From NCBI GenBank assembly GCA_046153015.1, contig JBJXGF010000009.1, positions 1 through 5,107 of the forward strand: a stretch of DNA of 5,107 nt, written 5' to 3'. The translations under genes and the position numbers were made by a program. Positions 1 through 4,031 of this stretch are shown here, piece by piece. The notes under the pieces are model-generated. The model saw only the letters and a list, made by a program, of their open reading frames with translations, was not told the origin of the DNA and did no database searches. Numbering within the stretch: position 1 is the stretch's first letter; the number at the start of each line of letters is the position of its first letter. This stretch comes from JBJXGF01 sp046153015. Lineage in GTDB: Bacteria > Actinomycetota > Acidimicrobiia > Acidimicrobiales > CAIXPF01.

Positions 1-39
1 GGGGCCGGCCGTTCGCTGTCTCGGCGGTCGGCCGGCCCC
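1..39 (-). terminator. Inverted repeat downstream of the surface-protein gene, probable terminator hairpin
   Basis: Bases 1-10 (GGGGCCGGCC) and 30-39 (GGCCGGCCCC) are perfect reverse complements around a 19-base loop. On the minus strand the stem lies about 31 bases past the stop codon at 71-73, where a terminator is expected. The far side is cut by the window edge, so a following T-run cannot be seen and the stem may extend further left. High-GC actinobacteria often use hairpins without a T-tract. In such GC-rich DNA a 10-bp stem is suggestive, not proof. Confidence 0.5.
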
Positions 40-70
40 CGTCTCGCGTCCAGCCCCGTGGGCCGGTGGT

Positions 71-1180
71 TCAGCGAGCGCTGCGCCGTCGCGCCGCCAC
101 CATCGCTGCGCCGAGCAGCACGACGCCGGCGGCGCCGCCGGCCAGCAGCGCCGGCGAGGGTCCAGAGGAGGGGCCGGTGGCCGGCAGGCGGTCGACCGCC
201 GCGCCCAGCACATCGGGGGCAGCAGTAGTGGGTGCAGCCGTCGTCGGCGGCGCGCTGGTGGGGCTCACAGCCGGCGGGTTCGACACCGCCAGCGCAGCGA
301 CTTCCCAGATGAGCGAGGCGGGCAGGAAGTCGGAGCCGTCGGATTCCGACACCATCTGCGCGGTGAGCGAGCTCGCCCCGGCGGGGATGGTCACCGTGAA
401 CCGGCCAACGTCGAGCTCGCGCTCCGGCGTGACTGGGAACGCGTTCACCAAACGGTTCGTGAGCCCGCCGACCGAGATGACCAGCGTGTGCGGACGCGGG
501 CCGCTGGCGCCCTGCGGCGTGCCGGGCGCGGGGTCGTGCAGGGAGGACGCGAGCAACGACAGCGTGGCGGTTCGCTCCTGATCGGCCGGCGCGAACTCGA
601 AGGTCTGCGGGACGGTCGCGTCGCGTGGCGGGCCGTAGTTCACGAAAGCGATGTCGTTGCCGTCCCGCAGCCCGATCTCGGCGCTGGCGCCCGGCGTCTC
701 GTAGATGACCACCACCCCAGCCCCGTCGTCGACCTCGTCGGTGTCGAGCCCGTCCACGGTGAGCGTGGTGCGCCCGGCGCCTACGAGGCCGAGCGCGGTC
801 ACGTCGGCGCGCAGGGTCGAGGTGACGGTTTCGGCGTAGAACTCGGTCGGACCGCCGACGAACCGGCCCGTGACCTCCGCGCCGTTCAGTCGGATGGTGT
901 CGTCGGGCAGCTCCCCGGAGGCGTCGCCTCGCCGATGGCCGGCCTCCCAGTAGAGCAGCACCTGGCGAACGGCCGCGTCGGCGGGGACCTCGACCGTGAG
1001 CGACGCCGGCTGGGCGAACAGGCCCACGCCGCCGACTGCGACGCCGCTGCCTTCGGCCAGGGCCACGCTGGGCGGGCCGAGGGTCTCGGTTCCGTCGGCT
1101 GCCGCGGCGTCCGCGCCCGCGCTCCACAAGAGCAGCGCCAACGCCGCAGCCGGCGCTGCAACCCGCTTGGTGCGTGCCAT
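71..1180 (-). CDS. LPATG-anchored secreted surface protein, unnamed beta-rich ectodomain
   Basis: Encodes 369 aa with the layout of a sortase substrate. Residues 1-25 are a signal peptide: MARTKR, then an Ala/Leu core, with likely cleavage after AGADA. An ectodomain at about 35-300 looks beta-rich, with blocks VLLYWEAGHR (about 76-82), GAGVVVIYE (about 153-160), RDGNDIAFVNY (172-182) and PASLIWEVAALAV (about 287-299). A Pro/Thr/Ala stalk (about 301-331) leads to LPATG (332-336, bases 173-187), a hydrophobic segment (about 341-361) and the tail ARRRSAR. By established knowledge, sortase cleaves such a motif between Thr and Gly and joins the protein to the wall; no sortase gene lies in the window, so wall linkage is inferred and the tail may act only as a membrane anchor. 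I chose the ATG at 1180 because GGAGGTG lies just upstream and the signal peptide begins there. A longer frame from 1303 would add 41 residues ahead of the signal peptide, which is implausible. The ectodomain resembles uncharacterised actinobacterial surface proteins, but I cannot name its family or ligand. Confidence 0.88.
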   Translation of the reverse strand: MARTKRVAAPAAALALLLWSAGADAAAADGTETLGPPSVALAEGSGVAVGGVGLFAQPASLTVEVPADAAVRQVLLYWEAGHRRGDASGELPDDTIRLNGAEVTGRFVGGPTEFYAETVTSTLRADVTALGLVGAGRTTLTVDGLDTDEVDDGAGVVVIYETPGASAEIGLRDGNDIAFVNYGPPRDATVPQTFEFAPADQERTATLSLLASSLHDPAPGTPQGASGPRPHTLVISVGGLTNRLVNAFPVTPERELDVGRFTVTIPAGASSLTAQMVSESDGSDFLPASLIWEVAALAVSNPPAVSPTSAPPTTAAPTTAAPDVLGAAVDRLPATGPSSGPSPALLAGGAAGVVLLGAAMVAARRRSAR

Positions 1181-1183
1181 GCC

Positions 1184-1190
1184 CACCTCC
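1184..1190 (-). promoter_or_regulatory. Strong Shine-Dalgarno that fixes the surface-protein start
   Basis: The minus strand reads GGAGGTGGGC directly before the ATG at 1180. The GGAGG core is five bases from the start codon. It is the best ribosome site in the window and argues against the in-frame ATG at 1303, which lies immediately after the neighbour's TGA. Confidence 0.75.
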
Positions 1191-1223
1191 GGATCAGGGA
1201 CCGCGGACGCGGTCCAGGCGGTC

Positions 1224-1290
1224 ACGCTAACGACCCCCTCGCGCCGCTCCTGCGGGTCGGAATGACCGATCCGGAGGGGCCGAAGGTCCC
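1224..1290 (-). promoter_or_regulatory. Candidate promoter of the surface-protein gene with a DosR/DevR-like box
   Basis: In the 123-bp gap between the two genes, the minus strand carries GGGACCTTCGGCCCC at 1276-1290. This resembles the GGGACT-TTCGGCCC type of site bound by the actinobacterial response regulator DosR/DevR. Further down, TAGCGT (1224-1229) fits a TAnnnT -10 element and would place transcription start near 1217, leaving a leader of roughly 37 bases. I see no good -35, which is common where an activator replaces it. The box is also a partial self-complement (GGG/CCC arms), so a short hairpin or chance in GC-rich DNA are alternatives. Confidence 0.33.
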
Positions 1291-1303
1291 GCGACGCCTG
1301 CAT

Positions 1304-1783
1304 TCAGATGTAGGCGCGGAGGTGGAAGGCCCACTGCAGCTCGGCGCCGTGCACACGCCGGCCGGTCACCGCCGTGGCCTTGAGGGCCAGCCAGGAGTCG
1401 CGCTCGGCGAGCCAGGGCTGCGGGTCGGCGTAGCCGGCCAGCTCGGCCACGGCGGCCTCGTCGAGGTGGACGAGGGCGCCGCGCACCAGCACCGACCACC
1501 CCAACCGGGCTCGGGCGTCCACCCCGTCGACCTGGAACGAGGCGTGCAGCGGCGCCCGGTCGATCGAGCCTCCCGGGTGGGTGCGGATGATCACCCAGAC
1601 GGTGCGCCCGGCGAGCACCGCCCGGTAGTTCACCGGCAGCACCACCGGATGCTCGCCGGCGACAAACGCAATGCGCCCCACCGTGTCGGCCTGCAGGAGG
1701 CGGAAGCACTCCTCCGACGCCAGCACGTCTGCGCTGCCGCCGTCTTGTCGCTCAGCCCCGGCGCTCTGCTCGGATCCAGCCAT
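1304..1783 (-). CDS. Pyridoxamine 5'-phosphate oxidase-family (PNPOx-like, split-barrel) flavin protein
   Basis: Encodes 159 aa, the usual size for the small single-domain members of this superfamily. The order of elements is typical: a helix with LASEECFRLLQ (21-31), then GRIAFVAGEHPVVLPVNY (36-53), a strand with VWVIIRT (62-68), GGSIDRAPLHASFQVDGVD (71-89), the block GWSVLVRG (95-102), and a C-terminal ATAVTGRRV (136-144). These match the Pyridox_ox_2 type, which binds FMN, or F420 in some actinobacterial relatives; the family fixes a split beta-barrel fold but not the substrate, and true PLP synthesis is unlikely for this subgroup. It is soluble and presumably cytoplasmic. The ATG at 1783 is preceded by GGGGGAGG (1793-1800) at nine bases. 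The gene ends exactly one base before an ATG that opens the downstream frame (TGA-ATG), but that frame's real start is further on. Some mycobacterial DosR-regulon genes encode relatives of this family, of interest given the nearby box. Confidence 0.9.
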   Translation of the reverse strand: MAGSEQSAGAERQDGGSADVLASEECFRLLQADTVGRIAFVAGEHPVVLPVNYRAVLAGRTVWVIIRTHPGGSIDRAPLHASFQVDGVDARARLGWSVLVRGALVHLDEAAVAELAGYADPQPWLAERDSWLALKATAVTGRRVHGAELQWAFHLRAYI

Positions 1784-1814
1784 CCCGTAGAGCCTCCCCC
1801 AAATCGGCGAGCCG

Positions 1815-1862
1815 GCGCCAGGGCCGTAGGTCGGCGGCCCTCAGCCGCCGGACGCCTGGCGC
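1815..1862 (-). terminator. Nested hairpin between the winged-helix and PNPOx-like genes
   Basis: An outer 8-bp perfect inverted repeat (GCGCCAGG 1815-1822 with CCTGGCGC 1855-1862) encloses an inner 7-bp one (CGGCGGC 1832-1838 with GCCGCCG 1844-1850, loop CCTCA). It begins directly after the winged-helix gene's TAA (1863-1865) on the minus strand. No T-run follows. It may terminate or attenuate transcription of the upstream gene, or protect the mRNA 3' end, and so partly uncouple it from the PNPOx-like gene 79 bases away. Confidence 0.45.
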
Positions 1863-2462
1863 TTAGCTGGCCGCGCCGTTCGCTTCGGGCGGCGCCGGGG
1901 TGGCGGCGGGCTCGGCGGCGGAGCGGGCACGGCGCGTCCGCGGCCCGGCCGCCTTCGCCGCCTTCACCTTCGCCGGCCGCCCGCCGGCCGCGGCGGCGGC
2001 TGAGTACGAGCCGCTGTCGGGCCGGGAGATCGCGTTGTCTCGGTGCAGCGCCTGCAGCGACGTGCGAACGGTCGACGCGTTGATGCCGGTGGCGGCGGCC
2101 ACGTCCTTCGGCGTCCAGCGCCGCGCCGGCTCCTTCTGCAGGAGCGAGATGATGGCCTCGCGGTGACTCCCCCGCCGCCGGGGAGCGTCCTTCTTCGCAG
2201 CCGCCCGCTCCGCCGGCTTCTTGGCCGGGGAGCGTCCGTTCGTGGGGCTCTTGGCGCCGCGTCCGCTCGCCGCGGCGTCCTGCATGTCGCGTTCGAGCAG
2301 CGCCGCGGTCTGGTCGCACTGGTCGGCCTCGGCCCGCTTGCGGGCGGCGAGCTCACGCAGGCTGTCGACGACTTGCTGGGTGGGGAGTCCGTTCGAGACT
2401 GGCACAACTGGGAGCGTAGCGGCGCGAACGCCCTCAACGGCCAGCTGGAGCTGGGATTTCAC
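1863..2462 (-). CDS. Small winged-helix DNA-binding protein with histone-H1-like basic tails
   Basis: As drawn from the GTG at 2462 it is 199 aa. Residues about 27-62 form a charged helical, coiled-coil-like stretch (VVDSLRELAARKRAEADQ) that may dimerise. Residues 66-97 are a basic, disordered linker with SPAKKPAERAAAKK, like histone H1 tails. Residues 99-154 are a winged helix: HREAIISLLQ, WTPKDVAAATGINASTVRTS (turn and recognition helix), then wing residues ISRPDSGSYS. The C-terminus (about 157-199) is Ala/Pro/Lys-rich with an AT-hook-like GGRPAK. This suggests a nucleoid-associated or local regulatory protein; its target is unknown and calling it a repressor would be a guess. The start is insecure: the GTG at 2462 has no ribosome site, while an in-frame GTG at 2405 sits seven bases after TACGCT, as in leaderless actinobacterial mRNAs, which would give 180 aa. 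The frame also stays open upstream to a TAA at 2646-2648 with no ATG, GTG or TTG. It is divergent from the esterase gene. Confidence 0.82.
   Translation of the reverse strand: MKSQLQLAVEGVRAATLPVVPVSNGLPTQQVVDSLRELAARKRAEADQCDQTAALLERDMQDAAASGRGAKSPTNGRSPAKKPAERAAAKKDAPRRRGSHREAIISLLQKEPARRWTPKDVAAATGINASTVRTSLQALHRDNAISRPDSGSYSAAAAAGGRPAKVKAAKAAGPRTRRARSAAEPAATPAPPEANGAAS
2413..2418 (-). promoter_or_regulatory. Candidate -10 element for leaderless transcription of the winged-helix gene
   Basis: The minus strand reads TACGCT (TAnnnT), then CCCAGTT, then GTG at 2405. A -10 ending seven bases before an in-frame start codon is the common arrangement of leaderless actinobacterial transcripts. 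No clear -35 is visible at the usual spacing. If used, the true start is 2405, not 2462. Confidence 0.25.
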
Positions 2463-2702
2463 AGTCCGAACGCCCGTGGTGAGCGGCGCCGGGGCCGGCT
2501 CGGCGGACGCCGCCGCATCGGCGCCCGGCCGCTCAGCCGCCGGACGCGGGAGGCGGACGGCCGCCGGGACGGATCGAGTAGCTTCGGCGTCCGCGACGGG
2601 GACGTGGCCGAGGGCGGGATGGGATGCAGCCGGGTTGGGCGGAATTTAGATGAGGACGCTTCGCCCGTTGCCGTCGCCGCCTGGTCCCGGTTGGGTACGC
2701 GG
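2463..2702. other. Divergent intergenic region between the winged-helix and esterase genes
   Basis: About 240 bases between divergent starts must hold the promoters of one or both genes. The one AT-rich island is at 2643-2651 (AATTTAGAT). On the minus strand it contains TAAATT (2643-2648), a plausible -10. On the plus strand it precedes an ATG at 2650 that opens an 18-codon frame ending in a TGA overlapping the esterase GTG. No convincing -35 is seen for either direction. A 16-base copy of sequence from the 1815-1862 hairpin (CTCAGCCGCCGGACGC) recurs at 2532-2547. No gene of normal length is supported here. Confidence 0.5.
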
Positions 2703-3851
2703 GTGAGCGAACGACGGCGCCGTCATCGGGCCAGCGGCCTACTGGCCGTCGCGCTCGCCTGCGTTGCGTGCGGTCCGGCCGAGCCCGAGGCGGGCGCCGG
2801 CCAGCCGGCCAGCACCGCCCAGCCGGCGAGCACCGTTCTGCCGGCCAGCATCATTCCGCCGAGCAGCGAACCGCCGGGCTCCAGCTCCACCGACGCCCCG
2901 CCGGCTTCCAGCCCGGAGGGCGGGCCCGACCAGAGCGCGCCGTCTCCGCCGCCGGCCGACGTCGCGGCGCCCACGTCGAACCCGTCCGCCCCGGCCGCAG
3001 CGCCGACGCCGCGGCCCACCCGGCCCCGATCCACCACCACCGACGCGCCTGCGCTGCGCGTCGAGCGAGGCGCAGGCGAGCTCGCCGGCAGGCCCCGCAC
3101 CTGGACGACGGTCCTGCCCGCCGGCCAACTCGGCGAGGTCGAGCTGGCGCTGCTCGTCGTCCTCCACGGGGTCGGCGGCGGCGGCGAGGGGATGCGGACG
3201 CTCGGTTTCGACGCCCTCGCCGCCGCCCGCGGCGTCATGGTCGTGTACCCCGACGGCGTCGGCGGCGGGTGGAATGACGGGCGCCCCGGCCTCGAACCGC
3301 TCGTGGACGGCCCCGCGGTCGACGACGTCGGCTTCTTGCGGGAGCTGGTCGAGCACGCCGTCGCGCGCGGCGCCGACCCGAGCCGGATCGCGTTCGTCGG
3401 GTTCTCCAACGGAGCGATGATGGCCGGGCGTTTCGCGTGCGAACGAGCGGAGCTGGTCCGGGCCGTCGTGCTGGTGGGCGGCGCCGGCGCGCCGGAGCTG
3501 GCGTCGACCTGCCGTCCCGCCCGGCCCGTGGCGCTGTTGCAGATGTCCGCGCTCGACGACCCGGTCGTGCCCTACGCGGGCGGCCCCGTCGCCTCCCACG
3601 GGGGGCGGTCCCGAGGAACGGTCGGCCCCGCCGCCGAGCTGATCGGCTTCTGGTCGGAGACGAACGGCTGCGTCGACCGGGTGGAGGCCGCGGCGCCCGG
3701 CGGGGTGGTGAGCAGCGCCCGGTGCGCCGCCGCCCCCGTGGTGCAGCGGCGGCTCACCCGCGGCGGCCATCAGTGGTTCGCCGGCCCCGACCTGGACGCC
3801 ACCGCCGCCGCCTGGAGCTTCCTGATCAGCCTGGAGCCCCCGGCGCTCTAG
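2703..3851 (+). CDS. Secreted (probable lipoprotein) esterase, LpqC / PHB-depolymerase family alpha/beta hydrolase
   Basis: Encodes 382 aa. Residues 1-23 look like a lipoprotein signal peptide: an Arg-rich start, then GLLAVALACVAC with candidate lipid-bearing Cys20 or Cys23. The lipobox is not canonical, so simple secretion remains possible. Residues about 24-122 are a Pro/Ser/Thr/Ala linker. The catalytic domain (about 125-382) shows an oxyanion HG (His155, VVLHGVGGGG), YPDGVGGGWNDGR, the nucleophile elbow GFSNG with Ser235, an acid in DDPVVPYAGG (Asp286 best fits the family), and catalytic His356 in GGHQWFAGPD. FWSETNGC is also typical. Relatives (carbohydrate-esterase family 1-like, COG3509) hydrolyse short polyhydroxyalkanoates or feruloyl/acetyl esters outside the membrane; the substrate here is not determined. 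The usual HGT before the acid is replaced by MSAL. The GTG at 2703 is chosen because it opens the signal peptide; its ribosome site is poor, and TTG 2691 is a nearby alternative. A preceding 18-codon frame overlaps it as GTGA. It converges on the serine hydrolase gene across the repeat block. Confidence 0.88.
   Translation: MSERRRRHRASGLLAVALACVACGPAEPEAGAGQPASTAQPASTVLPASIIPPSSEPPGSSSTDAPPASSPEGGPDQSAPSPPPADVAAPTSNPSAPAAAPTPRPTRPRSTTTDAPALRVERGAGELAGRPRTWTTVLPAGQLGEVELALLVVLHGVGGGGEGMRTLGFDALAAARGVMVVYPDGVGGGWNDGRPGLEPLVDGPAVDDVGFLRELVEHAVARGADPSRIAFVGFSNGAMMAGRFACERAELVRAVVLVGGAGAPELASTCRPARPVALLQMSALDDPVVPYAGGPVASHGGRSRGTVGPAAELIGFWSETNGCVDRVEAAAPGGVVSSARCAAAPVVQRRLTRGGHQWFAGPDLDATAAAWSFLISLEPPAL
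2804..2875 (+). repeat. Four degenerate 18-bp tandem units in the esterase linker
   Basis: Four consecutive 18-base units (2804-2821, 2822-2839, 2840-2857, 2858-2875) begin GCCGGCCAGC, GCCGGCGAGC, GCCGGCCAGC and GCCGAGCAGC. They encode successive hexapeptides PASTAQ, PASTVL, PASIIP and PSSEPP. The period keeps the reading frame, so copy number could vary without breaking the protein. They lie in the flexible stalk just after the lipoprotein cysteine. Confidence 0.7.
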
Positions 3852-3878
3852 GGCTCGCTGCGCTCGCCCGTGTTGTTG

Positions 3879-3898
3879 TTGGGGGCTGCGCCCCCCAA
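3879..3898. terminator. Hairpin of repeat unit A, likely transcription terminator
   Basis: TTGGGGGC (3879-3886), loop TGC, then GCCCCCCAA with one extra C bulged. It lies 28 bases after the esterase stop, where termination is expected. No T-run follows on the plus strand. As a near-symmetric hairpin it could act on either strand, and AACAACAACA follows it on the minus strand. Confidence 0.5.
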
Positions 3899-3967
3899 AC
3901 CCCATCGCCGTCGGGCTCGCTGCGCTCGCGCCGCCGGCCGGGTTCGCTGCGCTCGATCGTGTTGTTG

Positions 3968-3986
3968 TTGGGGGCTGCGCCCCCAA
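3968..3986. terminator. Hairpin of repeat unit B, perfect 8-bp stem
   Basis: TTGGGGGC (3968-3975) and GCCCCCAA (3979-3986) pair perfectly around the loop TGC. It is about 46 bases past the minus-strand hydrolase stop and is the duplicate of the hairpin in unit A. Together they give each convergent gene a nearby terminator candidate, again without a T-tract. Confidence 0.5.
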
Positions 3987-4031
3987 ACCCCATCGCCGTC
4001 GGGCTCGCTGCGCTCGCGCCGCCGGCCGGGT

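Noticed and set aside
1181..1303. N-terminal extension of the surface protein from the ATG at 1303
   Set aside because: It would bury the signal peptide 41 residues in, and the strong GGAGG site serves the ATG at 1180. The TGA-ATG junction with the PNPOx-like gene seems fortuitous.
488..2083. A 531-codon open frame on the plus strand
   Set aside because: It runs antisense to the surface-protein and PNPOx-like genes, both of which have clear domains and ribosome sites. Its translation is Arg/Gly-rich low complexity typical of GC-rich shadow frames.
2043..2702. N-terminal 220 codons of the longer frame that contains the esterase
   Set aside because: The stretch is antisense to the winged-helix gene and lacks domains. 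The signal peptide starts at 2703, so the true esterase begins there.
2739..3986. A 415-codon minus-strand frame opposite the esterase
   Set aside because: Antisense to a gene with a full catalytic triad; the product is Arg/Gly/Ala-rich without any recognisable fold.
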